A stretch of 64,000 bases of DNA from Anastrepha obliqua. Taxonomy: Eukaryota; Arthropoda; Insecta; Diptera; Tephritidae. Where the stretch lies: NCBI RefSeq assembly GCF_027943255.1, contig NC_072892.1, positions 25,381,792 to 25,445,791 of the forward strand. The letters are read 5' to 3'. Below are positions 33,953 to 46,059 of this stretch, piece after piece. Numbering within the stretch: position 1 is the first letter of the stretch; every line of letters starts with the position of its first letter. Below the pieces are notes generated by a model that saw only the letters and a program-made list of their open reading frames with translations, did not search any database and had not been told where the DNA came from. Position numbers and translations under genes: made by a program.

Positions 33953-35907
33953 ATGAGTGCACGAATTCGTCGGGCGATTTGTGAAAAAGTAAGTAAATTA
34001 AACTTAAATTATTTTGTTTTACTGAAAGTGACATCACAATTTAATGCATACAATTTCTTAATAATTACTCTGCCTTGCAGATTTCACAGGCGACACAATT
34101 GAGTCACAATTTCTACCATGAGTTGGAGGTGCCTATAAAACGGCAAACAAACTCAGCACTTCCGATACTACACTGGACACCCTTCCCAGACAATGTCGCC
34201 AAAGAGCTGCTTCAACTAATACCACGCCTAGAATTCGATAAATCTATTATCGAAAAAGTGAAACTGCTGCCAGCCACTGGTAGAATTCCCGCACGTCTAG
34301 AATTTCAATTGCAAACACAATCGTTTGCAGAGTCACTGTTACAGCAGAATGCCGACCTGGCGCCACAACTGGATGCGCATATGGTATTCGATTTTAGTTC
34401 ACCCAACATCGCCAAGCCGTTTCATGTCGGCCATCTGCGTTCCACTATCATTGGCAATACACTTGCTAATTTGCACCAGCATTTAGGTTATCGTGTAACC
34501 CGTATAAACTATCTTGGTGATTGGGGTACGCAATTTGGCATGTTGCATGTGGGTGTTCAAATGCTTGGCATCACCGATGAACAGATGCGTGCCAAGCCCA
34601 TTGAAACTCTCTACAGAGCTTATGTCGCTGCCAACACAGCTGCGAAAACGGATGCCAGTGTTGTTGAAAAGGCGCGGGAGTGCTTTACACAGCTCGAGGC
34701 AGGCACTGATGCCGAGATGGCGCGACAATGGCAACATTATCGTAATTACACCGTGGCCGAGTTGGAGCAGGTATATGCGCGATTAGGGGTGTGCTACGAC
34801 CAATACGATTGGGAATCCCAGTACTCACAACGGCAAATCGGCGATGTGCTGGATAATTTGCAGCAACGTGGGCTTTTACTAGACGAAAGTGATGGACGCA
34901 AGGTGGTAAATGTGGACGGGAGACGTGTGCCGGTTGTGAAAAGTGATGGCTCAAGTTTGTATTTGACGCGTGATATTGCAGCTGTGTTGGATCGCTTTAG
35001 GCGGTATAACTTCGAGCGCATGTACTATGTAGTGGAAAATGGTCAGGCAGATCATTTTAATGCGCTCTTTAAGACGACAGCAGCGCTGACAGCGGATATA
35101 CCATTGGAGCGGATGGTACATGTTAAATTCGGGCGCATACATGGCATGAGTACGCGTAGCGGTAAAGTAGTTTTCTTGCGCGATGTACTCGACGAGGCGC
35201 GGAATGTAATGCTGGAAAAGCAGCTGAGCACTACAAGTAAGTTGGTAAAATATTCAATTCATGATGTAAGTCAGTTGTTTTTACCATTAACTAAAATCCA
35301 CTTTACTTGCGTCTATTGGCAGCCACTAAAGTCGAACTATCAAGCACATCCAATGATTACAAAACCGTTGCCGATGTCTTGGGTGTATCAGCGGTTATTA
35401 TAAATGATCTGAAGCAACGTCGCCAACGTGACTATGACTTCGATTGGCAGAAGGCGCTGCAAGTGAATGGTGACACAGGTATCAAACTGCAGTACACACA
35501 CTGCCGCCTGCACAGTTTGCTAACAAATATGGTGCACATTGATGTTAGTAACAGTAAAGTGGACGTAGCGCAGTTGGCAGAATCGGAAGCGCAAGATTTA
35601 CTTCATGAAATAGCACGCTTCGAGCAGATGGTGTGGCTATCCAAGCAGCAACTAGAGGCGTGTGTCTTGGTGAATCACCTATTCGCATTATGGTAAGAAA
35701 TTTAGGCTAAGTTTGAAGAAAATATGGATTTTACAACCATTAATTCATTTCAGCAACTCTACCAGTCGCGCTCTGAAATGTTTGAATGTTAAGAATGAAG
35801 CGTGCCTCGCCAGACAACAAAATCGCTTGCTCCTTTTCACTGCCGCCAAGAGAAATTTAAACACAGGCATGCGTATACTCGGCCTACGACCGCTGGACCA
35901 AATGTAG
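33953..35907 (+). CDS. mitochondrial arginyl-tRNA synthetase (RARS2 type), four coding exons
   Basis: The exons are 33953-33988, 34081-35236, 35323-35692 and 35754-35907, all with GT/AG introns and consistent phases; together they give 571 residues, close to the usual length of the mitochondrial enzyme. Exon 1 encodes MSARIRRAICEK, a short Arg-rich start compatible with mitochondrial targeting. The class I HIGH motif is HVGH (about residues 127-130), in SSPNIAKPFHVGHLRSTIIG. The KMSKS-equivalent loop is GMSTRSG (about 367-373). The C-terminal anticodon-binding helical domain ends with FTAAKRNLNTGMRILGLRPL then DQM. Function from the family: ATP-dependent charging of mitochondrial tRNA-Arg. 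The absence of the long N-terminal extension typical of cytosolic eukaryotic enzymes supports the mitochondrial form. The gene is convergent with mRpS9, whose stop is about 200 bp away. No lesion was seen. Confidence 0.96.
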
Positions 35908-36108
35908 TCGATTACTACTAAGTTGTAAAACTATAATTTATTTTTTGCTCGTATCTATGTAAATATATATTTCCGTGTTTGCGCTACAAAATTTGTACAA
36001 CAAAAGTGACTGGCAAATACAAACTCGATTTAGAATAACAATACGAATAACATTAGATTTTATGCTTATAAAGTTGTTGTTTTTTTTAATACAGAAAATT
36101 GAAAAACT

Positions 36109-36449
36109 TTAACGCTTCTTCCATGTGTACTTGCGACGTGCACCTTCTTGTCCAAACTTCTTGCGTTCGCGACGACGATAGTCACGTTGCAGCAGACCGG
36201 CTGTACGTTTTAATGCAAGAAAAAAAAAAAGAAAATGTAAATTAGTATAAGTCTAGAAAATACTGGAATAAATTATTTGTATATACCTAAGCGCATCGAT
36301 TCGATCATTTCCTGATCAACGAAACTACGCAAACTCATCGCTATACCCCAGCGAATGGCGCCTGCTTGTCCAGATGAACCACCGCCCTCCACGTTAGCCT
36401 CGATATCGACTTTGCCCAGCATTTCGGTGAAAATGAGGGGGAATAACAC
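36109..36449 (-). CDS. mRpS9: mitochondrial ribosomal protein S9 (uS9m), last two coding exons
   Basis: On the minus strand, exon 36449-36287 and exon 36200-36109 join through an 86-bp intron (GTATAT donor, ACAG acceptor, phase 1). They encode [60 protein letters not shown] and [20 protein letters not shown], then WKKR and a stop. The GGG..GQAGAIR motif, the RERKK segment and the basic C terminus ending in KKR are hallmarks of uS9. In the family this tail reaches towards the tRNA in the small-subunit P site. The QEGARRK.TWKKR ending is that of the mitochondrial protein. The first exon begins right after a TTTTTTTAG acceptor, so upstream exons exist at higher coordinates. I could not identify them in the window, and most of the protein is therefore unaccounted for. 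Confidence 0.93.
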
Positions 36450-36646
36450 CTAAAAAAAGAGATAAATGGACTCAGTTGAATGCGTAGTTGATATTAAAAC
36501 GAAAGCAAATTAAAAAAAATAAGTAATAAGTTTAAATCCAAAAAGAAAATCGAAATAATTAAAAAAAAAAATTTAATATTTTTAAGTCTATTTTTATTTT
36601 TATGTCCAAAAAAAATTTATATTTTTAAGTTTTTTTTATTTTTATG

Positions 36647-36785
36647 CCCGGGTTCGAAATCCGCTACGGACATGAAAACACCAAATGATGGAGAATGTTT
36701 TTTTCTAATGGCGGTCGCCCCGCGGCAGACAATGGTAAACTACCGGGTAAATTTCGGCCATAAAAAAGTTTCTCATAAAAAACCA
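36647..36785 (+). mobile_element. tRNA-derived SINE fragment, copy 2
   Basis: It starts at a B-box-like GGGTTCGAAATCC and continues CATGAAAACACCAAATGATG, TTTTTTTCTAATGGCGGTCG and CCCCGCGGCAG, ending at TTTCTCATAAAAAACC. These blocks match, in order, the middle of the copy at 45667-45947. The head and the 3' third are missing. Confidence 0.72.
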
Positions 36786-36839
36786 TCTTTACTTTTTAAA
36801 CAAAGTGTGACTCAGTCGATGCTAAGAAGCAGGTCACTG

Positions 36840-39240
36840 CCTTTTTGTTGTTGTAGTAACATAAACAAAATTCAATCTATTTTTAGGGACTGCAGCTGAA
36901 GTGACATTCCCTGGTCGGAAAGCCGAATACAAACAAAATAGTAATGAACTTTCTCTTCCCTCTCAATAATCTTATAGTATTAGCAGTAGGCATCTGCTAA
37001 GAACTGACGATGGCCTAAATGGCACTCACCGAGGGTCCCTCAACACCATCCTGGTGTCTGGCCTCCGATAAGGACATTCATGGGGCGAAAGTCTGTGAAA
37101 GTATAGAAAATCGACGAATTTTGTTGGTTGCTGAACATCGCAAGAGCCCCATAGGCGACCTCTCGCAGTAACCCAGCGTCAGCTGGCAGAGGGTTATATA
37201 ATATTATGATAGTAGTGAGAGAGTATAAGCGCATTTCTATTGGTTTAGTGTTCAGACGATATCAGAAGACACCCCATGTGTGTCCTGAGCACGTTGCTGT
37301 ATGGCCTTCATATACTGCACTCTAATAGTACCCAGCAACCCGATTTGTGTCGTAAAGTTTAAAACAGGTCGGCCAATTTTATTTTTTTTATATATTTTTT
37401 TCCAAGTTTCAGTGTCTTCGACTCTGAATGTTCACGGCCAGCAATTTTAGAACTTTGTTGAGTTTGTATAAGTATATTTTAATTACGACAGCTGTTATAT
37501 GCGATGAGAGGAAGAGAAAATTAACGGGAATAACCATAAAACGTTCATGTTATTTACAGTCAATATTGGTGTGGCATTGTCTTTCTGCTTAGCTGCCGGG
37601 CTTTTTTGTAACTCACATGTAAACATCTTTGCTCTCACTTCAGCAACACTCTTATTAATGCAACAACAGTGGATATCAGGCGGCTACGCAATTAGCATTT
37701 CCCCAGTTAGCGTTAGCATTTTCCCCAATTAGCCTTAAATCGTTACTGTTTGCAACCTCTTTTTCTCGCGTTATTATCTTTCTCTTTTCTACAACTTATC
37801 TCAACGGTCTTTTACAACATTAGTGTGTTCTCCATATCCTTAGCCTAACTTAATTAAAAATCAAAGAAAGTAGTGGAACTTGTGCTTGTTTAGGTTTTCA
37901 ATCAAATAATTTCTCCAGCGCTCATCTGTAGGCTGAACTTTACGAAGTTATCGGCATAGCTCGATTAGATACGAAGTGGCCTCCTTTGCGTTGGGGGAGC
38001 ATATGGGGTGAAAGTAAGCTTTCTAGGTATTAGGAATGGCTTGTGTTAGCACGAGAAAAAAAAAGCAATGACAAGGTTATGGTGCCTATTGAGAAGCAGG
38101 AGAAATTAATGCATATGTTGGATATTGAAAGCAACCAGACATAATCTGAATAAAAAAGTAAAAAAAAAATCAATTTACTGAAACGCAATTTTAAGATGCA
38201 TAAAATGCATTCATTCATTAACTCACTTCTCTATTTTTACATAATCAAATAGCAAAGGAAATTTTTTTATGAATATAAAGTAGATTTAATTTTTCGCACA
38301 ATTCAAAACCACAATAAATTGCAAACCTAAGTAAAGTGTTTGTAACAACAATTAAACAACAATAGAAATTGAAAAAATTTACCTGTACAACTGCTTCAAT
38401 TGTTATTGCAAATTAAATGTGGGAGAGTAATGAAAAAAGTGAATTGATGCAATCAAAAAAAAAAAAAACAAAAAAAAAAACAGAAAAGTAAACACAAAAG
38501 TAAAAAAGGTAAAATCAAAACAAAAAACAAAAAATCACGAGAACTACTGAGCATTTGTAAAATTCGTCTAGTCTAGTATATTTTGGAACAAAAGAAGCCA
38601 GCCACATAATTACAACGGCAGTACTAAAAATTCCAAAGCGCCACAAATAGCAACACTAGATTACATATGTACGTATAAACATGCACATATACATATATAC
38701 ACTTGTACAGATATGTATTTATAGCAAATATAGACAGCCAGTCAAGTGTTGCAAATAACCTACAAATCATCCACACGTTGACGCTCCACACCAACAACAA
38801 CAATGCTTCGCTGTATATTTTTGGTTGACATTGAACAATAGCTTAGTCGAAATTCGAGAGAGCATTTCGACTTGAACAGCATTAATAGTAGTTGAATCCC
38901 GAAAACAATCGAAATTTCAATTTCATGGCAATGTGAAAATTGGAAGAAGCTGCACTTCAATGCGATTTCCTGTGTAAATATTTACATGAGGACATACATA
39001 AAAGTATGCACTGGCTGGATTTAGAAACTCAATGAGGGGAGGGGGCCTGGACTAAGAAAAATATTACTAATATAATTATTAAATATCCTCAAAACCAATT
39101 GAAGGTTTTGTGTCATGTTCGAAAAAAAAAATGTCTGCGATTATAAAAACCAGAAACAAAAAATATAAAGGGTACGCCCAGATGGCAGTAGTGAATAATT
39201 CCTAGATAAAAATAAAAAATATAATAATTGGCACGGAGGG
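36840..39240. other. non-coding region right of mRpS9
   Basis: No gene was recognised; mRpS9 introns may run through it. A decayed relative of the (TTG)n hairpin repeat lies at about 36845-36915. At about 37690-37735 a 21-bp unit (TTAGCATTTCCCCAGTTAGCG and its variant) is duplicated. An A-rich tract spans 38450-38530. A possible donor at 38385 could belong to an mRpS9 exon, but the frame upstream of it is closed. Confidence 0.4.
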
Positions 39241-39480
39241 ACCAATTTGTGATTTTTTGGTGGAAATAATCGTCCGAATGAGTGGAGAGTTGGTGAAAGA
39301 ATTCCAAGATCAAAAATTGGACATTCAGTTGAGAATATTGCTGCTTTAGCGCAAAGTGTTGCTGAACAACGTTCAACATCGACCGCTTGACGTTCTTAAC
39401 AATTAGGCATTCATGAATCGACTATTTGGCGCATTTTACCTGTAGACGCGTTCTGGGTGGACATTTAAATGATGTAATTT
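39241..39480 (+). pseudogene. deleted rosa-type mariner transposase remnant
   Basis: The plus strand encodes pieces of the N-terminal domain (VENIAALAQSVAEQRSTSTA, LGIHESTIWRIL) and, directly after, a frame corresponding to the C-terminal GGHLNDVIF of the same family. The catalytic region is therefore missing between them, by an internal deletion near 39440. The short element starting at 39492 lies directly beside it. No terminal repeats were found. Confidence 0.7.
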
Positions 39481-39491
39481 TCACATATATA

Positions 39492-40033
39492 GGGTTTTCC
39501 AATAACAGGTAACATTTGTTATCTATCGCTATCGAGAGATGATTAACGATTTTTTATGGCCGGACTTGGATGGCATTGATCTGGACAACGTTTATTTTCA
39601 ACAACACGGCGCTACGTGCCACACAAGCAACGAAACCATTGATCTTTTAGGAGAAACGTTTCCGGACCGTGTAATCTCTCAAAGAGGTGATCACAATTGG
39701 CCACCAAGATCTTTTGATTTAACACCTTGTGACTTTTTTCTTTGGGGCCACGTGACAGAGAAGGTCTACGCGAACAGCCCAGGGTCGATTCAAGATCTCA
39801 AAGATGGAATTCGTGAGGCTATCGAGGACACGGCAGCCACTTTGCAATTCGGTTATGGAAAATTTCATGAAAAAAATATTGTTCTGTAAGCGTGGTCGTG
39901 GTGGTCATTTGCCTGATGTTATTTTCCACTATTAACGGCATACCTTCTTCTTTATAAAGAAATAAACATCATTTATATTAAAAAATAGCATTTTTCTTTG
40001 AATATCAAAATAACAACTCTTATAAGATAACCC
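39492..40033 (+). mobile_element. short deleted mariner-like copy, family GGGTTTTCC
   Basis: The left end GGGTTTTCCAATAACAGGTA follows a TA at 39490-39491. The right end reverse-complements to GGGTTATCTTATAAGAG and is followed by TA at 40034-40035. It keeps only the C-terminal part of the transposase: GYREMIND-like start, WPDLDGIDLDNVYFQQHGAT (the second catalytic Asp is changed to His), FPDRVISQRGDHNWPPRSFD, LTPCDFFLWGHVTEKVYANS and a tail stopping at 39889. Relatives are at 13957-14434 and 55894-56428. Confidence 0.87.
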
Positions 40034-40224
40034 TATAGTTGTATTTTGAACAAAAAATGAAAAAATCTAAATTTTTACATTTTTTATTTTAAAACAACAG
40101 GCGCGTCTTTTGAAAGACCCTTTACATGTGTATATAGTAGTCTTGTATCATATCCATGAACTTTATATCTTGAGAACTCCCTTTTCAACCAACTTCTAAG
40201 TTTACAGCTCCCTCATTTGCACAT

Positions 40225-40342
40225 TCGGTTCTACGCTAACGGAATGACCCGGATGTATGTCCGGCCAAGGGCTGTCACTCCAGCAGTATTCCCCGTATAT
40301 GTATGGGAAATTTTTATGATGCTAAAACAACAACAACAACAC
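40225..40342 (-). repeat. dispersed hairpin repeat, minus orientation
   Basis: Plus-strand reading: TTCGGTTCTACGCTAACGGA, a GACCCGGATGTATGTCCGG block, GGCTGTCACTCCAGCAG, a TTCCCCGTATATGTATGGGAA stem, and an end in AAAACAACAACAACAAC. Confidence 0.82.
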
Positions 40343-40465
40343 AGCTGCCTGTATCATGCCTGTCAACATACTTTTGTTCTCTCAAAAACTTGGTAAACTG
40401 TCCGGCCGACATATTTAACGGTTAGTTTATGGACCTTTTGAAATTTGTAGCCGGTTTCCAAGAGA

Positions 40466-40610
40466 GAGTTAAATTACACTAGTTTACACCAAAAATGGTC
40501 CTCGACCAAAAGGCGTTTGGTTTCAGCGACCTCAAATTAGTTTAAAAAACGCCTTTTGGTCGAGGACCATTTTTGAAAGTGAAAAATTGTAAACTAGTGT
40601 TATTTAACTC
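40466..40610. repeat. snapback inverted repeat with a 28-bp perfect stem
   Basis: The left arm 40491-40518 is the exact reverse complement of 40547-40574 (28 of 28), separated by a 28-nt loop. After a roughly 12-nt bulge on the right arm, pairing resumes: GAGTTAAATTACACTAGTTT on the left with AAACTAGTGTTATTTAACTC on the right, one mismatch. Transcription through this DNA would give a long hairpin RNA. It could be a fold-back mobile element or a hairpin-RNA locus. No coding sequence is present. Confidence 0.85.
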
Positions 40611-40619
40611 GTTGCAAAA

Positions 40620-42030
40620 GAAGGGCTAGTGTTGTTTACCAAAATTATCAGCTCTGAAAGCAGTCAAACAAAAAAAATGAACTTTTACGCCCTTGCCATT
40701 GCTTCCGGAACTAGCAAATCTATGTCGATTCGGCAGTTGCGGAAACGAAAAAAGTTAAAGTGCACTTTAAAGTAAGGTATAGTTTATCGGCTAGTAAAGC
40801 TTACTCTATTGGACGAAAAAACTGTATTATTAGGTTATAATAGCGACGAGCGACTCAATACTCAAGTAGCAGGGAAGTACTTCGAAAGAGTGTATTAAAA
40901 CCAACCGTCACAGGTGATAAAAGATGAGTTGACTGCAGAGGATATGGTCGGGAAGATTGTGTAGAGATTCGTATTCAAATGCTACCAGTATTCGCATTCT
41001 CATTAAAGCATTAAAGTTTAGCTGCCAATTGAAATGCTTAAAATTTCCTTAATTTTTTACTTATTCCATAGGCTTTGCGGTGCTTTGGCCGCAAAGTCTC
41101 CCCAAAAGGTCCGTCAGTGCATGTGAGAAAGTATACATATATATGTATGTATGTACATATTTGTACTTTAATGCCTTTAGATGAGAATTTGAATAAACAG
41201 TTAAAAAAAGATATATACAATTTAGAGGAAATAAATGTACTCCCATTCTATGTTTACATGTACAAGCCTGTAGTACATTGTTAAATGCCAGTGTTTGTCA
41301 GCAATTATCTTCGTATTTAATGGAAAGTGTTTGCATTGAATTGACAGCCGACAATTAAATGTTGCTCATACGTACCGTGGAGCTGATGCACACGAAGTAA
41401 TGAAGCGGTTATTTAGTAATGCACTCACCGTGAAATGAATGTACAAATAAAATGTAAAAAATCTGCTAGTCTTATGTAAACTAGCATCGGCGTGCACATT
41501 TCCACTTTTTTATTCCCCTTGATGCGAACAGCCAAGCTGGACTTAGTTTATAATTATTGGTAAGTTTATTCTTGGAATTTACCAGAATGATACCAGAGCA
41601 TAACATACAATGTCGTGCACACATACACATATATGTAGTGAGTGCTTGCTCAGCCAGCAGAGCACAAGCAGCTCAGCAGTTGTCAGACAACATTCTTAAC
41701 ATTCTCTTAACAGCGCACTGAAGACTTACTTAATCAATTGTCAATTTTAGCTTTCAGCATCGTAATAAAATATTAGATAACTGCTTGCATAGCAGGGGGC
41801 GGGACGCAGGTATTCAGTTAGTTAGAGTTTCTTATGTTGCGTTCATGTGCGGAATATGCAAATGAGCAAACTGGTAATTCTGACTTACTGAGAAACAGCA
41901 CAGCTTTTGTCGTTATTCTTGATCGCTTCACACACTAAAGGAAGAGAAGTTTCAAGGAAATATTCTTACGCATTATTATTAGCTGCATTCGTTAGGTACT
42001 GAGTGATAAAACAAATTACATGTAGATGTA
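40620..42030. other. non-coding region
   Basis: Nothing recognised beyond short CATA/TATG stretches (near 41130-41160). Open frames are short and overlap on both strands. Confidence 0.35.
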
Positions 42031-42140
42031 AAGCAATAACATAAGCAGGTATACGGGGAATGTTGCTGAAGTGACAGTCCTTGGCCGAATATAAATGCGG
42101 GTCGATTCTGTAACATAGACCCGACTGTCGTGGAAACCAG
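42031..42140 (+). repeat. dispersed hairpin repeat, decayed copy
   Basis: Contains ATAAGCAGGTATACGGGGAA, GTGACAGTCCTTGGCCGAAT, a GCGGGTCGATTC block and CCCGACTGTCGTGGAAAC. The TTG-rich start and the left arm of the stem are degraded. Confidence 0.7.
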
Positions 42141-42792
42141 GTAATATACTCCAGTTGAGTGAAGTATAGTAAAGTAAAATTGTATTTTTATCAAAATTCC
42201 ATACGAAACTCCGATTTTGTGGCAAGAAATGGTAGGAACTTTCGTTCTTTCTACTCATCACAATAATTCATCCAAACTCAGTTCCTTCAGTAAACCTAGA
42301 ATGGAGCTGGGTTGGACTGAACCTTTTCTTCAGGTCGAGATCTCTACTCCTTCTTATCGTTATGACATCGCATTCGAGAAGCATCCTGGAATAGTACCCG
42401 GCTATAGCTCGCAGAAGCGGCAGGAGTGGTTAGACCATATGCCGACCTGCGCAGAAGGCCTCGCAATTAGCATTCACCAGTAAGAATGCTTGTAAGCAAT
42501 ATGAGTTTATATTCAGGAAGGTTTACGCGTTTTTAAAACATCGTAAGATTATCTGTTTAATATTATACTAATAAGCACTTTGCTCGGCATAGCCCCACAA
42601 TTACGTCTCAGCTCACGCCTTGCAGACTTAGCCCTTCGCTCCAAGCTCCTCCTCCCATGGCAAGAAAGGGCTTGAATTCTATAAATTTCGAAGCGATAGC
42701 CTCTCTGGCTCGTTTCCAGGTATGTTTCTATGCCCCGGCAGCCATATGAGTCGAATGTGATTGCCAATCTTGTAGATGGTAGGTTAGTCTCT

Positions 42793-42975
42793 CTACGCAT
42801 TCAAGCCCTTGAGTGCAGCCTGTTTGTGACTCGGGATAGCAATTCGCTTATTGCGAATATCTCTGTCTAACTTGATTTCTAAACATAGACACATGGCATA
42901 CACTTCTACTCGTTCCATATATTTTTCACAAAAGCGGAGAGTTTTAAATACCTGGTACACCCAGCAGCGCTGCAT
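42793..42975 (-). mobile_element. LINE RNase H domain fragment
   Basis: The minus strand encodes MERVEVYAMCLCLEIKLDRD and IRNKRIAIPSHKQAALKGL. This matches the RNase H signature of I/R1-like LINEs, VFQAEVYAI...CLE...RNKxIAILSDSQAALKAL. The acidic residues in SDSQ are replaced (SHKQ), so it is not functional. The reading continues weakly to about 42560. Confidence 0.6.
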
Positions 42976-43129
42976 ACCCCCTAATCGATGTGAATGATAG
43001 ACTACAAAGTGCTAATAGAAGTTATTTTGCTCACCTGAAACTTCTCAAAAATAAATTACTATCGAGGTCGTGTAAACTACAAATCTACAAGACGAGGCGA
43101 AACATGGGTACTGACTTCTAACATAAAGG

Positions 43130-43495
43130 ACTACCTTTTCCCCTCTGAGCATAAATCCTAAGAAAGATGTTTGGACCAGTAAGGAAAGCTGATGGATTTT
43201 ACAGCATCAGATACAATAATGAGATCGCACAGCTGATATCAAGTCAAAACATTCTGCGTGTCGCTAAAGCTCAGCGACTGATGACACCTACTCAGGATGG
43301 ATGACAACAGAATTATGAAAAACACCTTCAACATGGAAAGCCGACAAGAAGATGGGCAGACGATGTTGATGCAGATGTATGCCTTATAAATGCTAGGAGA
43401 AACCACGCAATGAACTGAGCCGTATGAAGCGCGATTGTGAAGGAAGCACTGGCTCACCCCGAGCTTTATTTGCTATGATGTTGATGATGATGATC
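43130..43495 (+). mobile_element. LINE reverse-transcriptase tail fragment
   Basis: Over shifting plus-strand frames it reads RKMFGPVRKADGFYSIRYNN, then EIAQLISSQNILRVAKAQRL, HGKPTRRWADDVDADVCLI and EALAHPEL. This is the common ending of many insect LINE ORF2 proteins (LRKIFGPV...RYN.EL..L.....I...I..QRLRWLGH...G.P..RW.DDV). The usual RWLGHV after QRL is frame-shifted. It is similar in kind to the tail at 63280-64000. Confidence 0.7.
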
Positions 43496-46059
43496 TCATG
43501 CCTTCGAGTGTTTTAGAGCCATCTGTGTACCACTACAGAGTACACTCTTGGATGTCAGCTCGACCCCCATCTTTATCGTAACTGCCGGACAGGTGCGCAT
43601 CGCTCGCGCATGCTAAGCGCTTAAAAACTTGGTCAGGGATGCAGCTTAGCTATTTAGTGCTTAATAAAAGAAAACAACTATTGAAACGTTTTGTCAAAAT
43701 TCCTTGGATTACAATACGCATGTATAGATAACCCTAGAAAAATGGACCTCAGATAAACGAAATGCAATGCAAATAGTTGGGAAGTGTGGATATACGAGGC
43801 GGAGCTTTAACAGGGCATTGGAAGAAGTAGAAAGTAACAGAACCGACTACCCATATGCTCCATAAATATTCTGCGCTATGCAGAAGCAGGTATGTGTGGT
43901 CGCCCTTTATAAGTAAGTACCTGACCTACGGGCATCGATTTAAAATGTATAATGCAATTCTTAAAGGACACTTATGACTTATACTTTGGCATCATAATGA
44001 ACCTTTATTTTTGGCCTAAGAGTGCGGTGCAGCAACAGCCAAACCAAGGTACACATCTACCCGTAAGGTTGGGAGGGGCGGACTGGCCCAACTGGAGTGG
44101 TTTCTGAAAATAAACAAAAAAGTGGGAAGATGATGTCATTTGAACAGTAGCTAACGTAGAGCCTATTGGTCAAACCGCCTCCCGACGATTCACTTAACGG
44201 TAGAACCGAGAGGGGATCTGTACTTAAGGCAGTAGGAGGTGTAGTTCGGGTTAAAGTCCCACACTGACGGAGTAAGGCTTTCGATGCTTTCTGTTAAAAA
44301 AACAACAACAAAAATGTACCTGTGAGGTGCAACACGATTTAATTAACTACTAATCAATAGATTTTTTTTTGGCTTAATTATCTTAATCAACAAGCGTGAA
44401 AATACTCCATACCTGCGAACGTGCTAAGCAGTCATTGATCTATAGATTGCATTACGAATATGTACCAGTAATAAAAAAATAAATAAATAAAAAACAAAAA
44501 AATAAATAAAAAACAAAAAAATATATAAAACAAAAATAAAGAAATAAAAAAAATAAATTCAAAAACACAAATTACAAAAAAGTTAATTAAAAAAACACAA
44601 AATACAAAAAACACTGAAATACAGCGCATATTTGGCTGTAAAATTTTTGTCAAAGTGGCTGACCACTCAAATTTGGTTAAAAACGCATAAGTGACAAAAA
44701 GCAGTCAACAAACTACATATACAAACTCCTATATACATACATATGTATAATAGCCAAACCTTATAAAGATAATTAATCAATGACAAGAAGCTAGAAAAAG
44801 AAAAAAGTAAAGAGTTTGCAAAAAAATTCGAGAGGAATAGCAAAAATCTGTATAGTAACTGAAACATAAATTTCGCCTGCCTGGGTCATAAATTGAATAA
44901 ATTGTAGCTGGTTGAATGTTGGACTTTGGACTTCCAGATGCTGCCAATACTGTTGAGAAACTCAATGATTATGTTGTGCAGCCGCAAAGTGTTTGGTAGC
45001 TAATCAGAGAGCTATAAAAGTGAATACTCCCCTGCTGTAAAGCTGTAACTCCTACATTCACACATACAAATTGTATGGAGATAAAGAAATATGTAAATAC
45101 GTATAAACATTAAAAAGAGATGAGCAAGGTAAAAATTTCAGAGCTCCATGGCTTATCGCTTTCTACAAGTAATGTTGTTGTATGTTACAAACGTCATAGG
45201 TAACCAACCAAGTCGTATGCAGAAACTGGATTTATAAATTCATGCGCTTCAATAGTCAATAAATAAAGTCATAAAAATGTTTGTGGCCACCGTAAGACAT
45301 AAACAAAAACTATAGCTATTTTTGCGGAAATACGAGGGAGGCAATTTATATTTTGCGATCGAACCATCTATGACAGTTTTGTGTCCAAAAGAGGTTAGAA
45401 AATTTTTACAAACAAAGTTTATGTTGGAGCAAATGCTTAAAAGGTGAACTTAGATGAGTTCATGTGAACAGAGTTTATTCATGTAGCGCTTTTTGAACTC
45501 AATTTAAGTTATGCCCAAGAAAACAAACTATGTGACATATCACGCTGAAATTTGCCACGTAAGCTTATAACAGTCCTACCAAAAAACAAAAAAATTATTT
45601 TTGCCATATGTCATCCGCGGACCGTTTTATTGATACCGTCTCGTTCATATTTGAGCAGAAGATATATAATTGGCGCATACACCCTTTTTGGGTATTTGGC
45701 CGAGCTCCTCCTCCTATTTGTGGTGTGCGTCTTGATGTTTCAAGCCGACTCCGAACGGCAAATATTTTTTATGAGGAGCTTTTCCATGGCAGAAATACAC
45801 TCGGAGGTTAGTCATTACCTGCCGAGGGGCGACCGCTATTAGAAAAAACTTTTTTTCATTTTGGTGTTTCACCGAGATTCCTACCTACATTCTCTCTGAA
45901 TTCCGAACGATAGTCACGCACCAACCCATTCGGCTAGGGCGCCCCCTACAATTTATTCATTGTGATGCTCTCTATTGTTGGAGGACAATGGGGTAAGAGC
46001 CTGTTTTGAGTCACAAACTATCGATATCGATAACTATGGTTTGAGAATGGCAAACTGTA
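43496..46059. other. non-coding region with A-rich tracts and a SINE
   Basis: Apart from the SINE at 45667-45947, listed separately, no gene is recognised. At about 44060-44310 a sequence ends in AAAAAAACAACAACAAAA, like the 3' end of a retroposed sequence. At 44455-44640 there is a long AAATAAAA-type tract. Confidence 0.4.
45667..45947 (-). mobile_element. tRNA-derived SINE, copy 3 (most complete)
   Basis: Read on the minus strand: AGGGGGCGCCCTAGCCGAAT, GGGTTGGTGCGTGACTATCG, a B-box-like GTAGGTAGGAATCTCGGTG, AAACACCAAAATG, CTAATAGCGGTCGCCCCTCG, AGCTCCTCATAAAAAATATT, GTTCGGAGTCGGCTTGAAAC, GGAGGAGGAGCTCGGCCAAA, and an end near TGCGCCAATTATATATC. This copy gives the reference order of about 280 bp for the family. 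Confidence 0.87.

Noticed and set aside
38385..38412. A possible mRpS9 upstream exon ending EAVVQ before a GTAAAT donor on the minus strand
   Set aside because: The frame runs back into a stop within about ten codons without an acceptor, and the residues do not match the expected ...REQ ending of the uS9m family.
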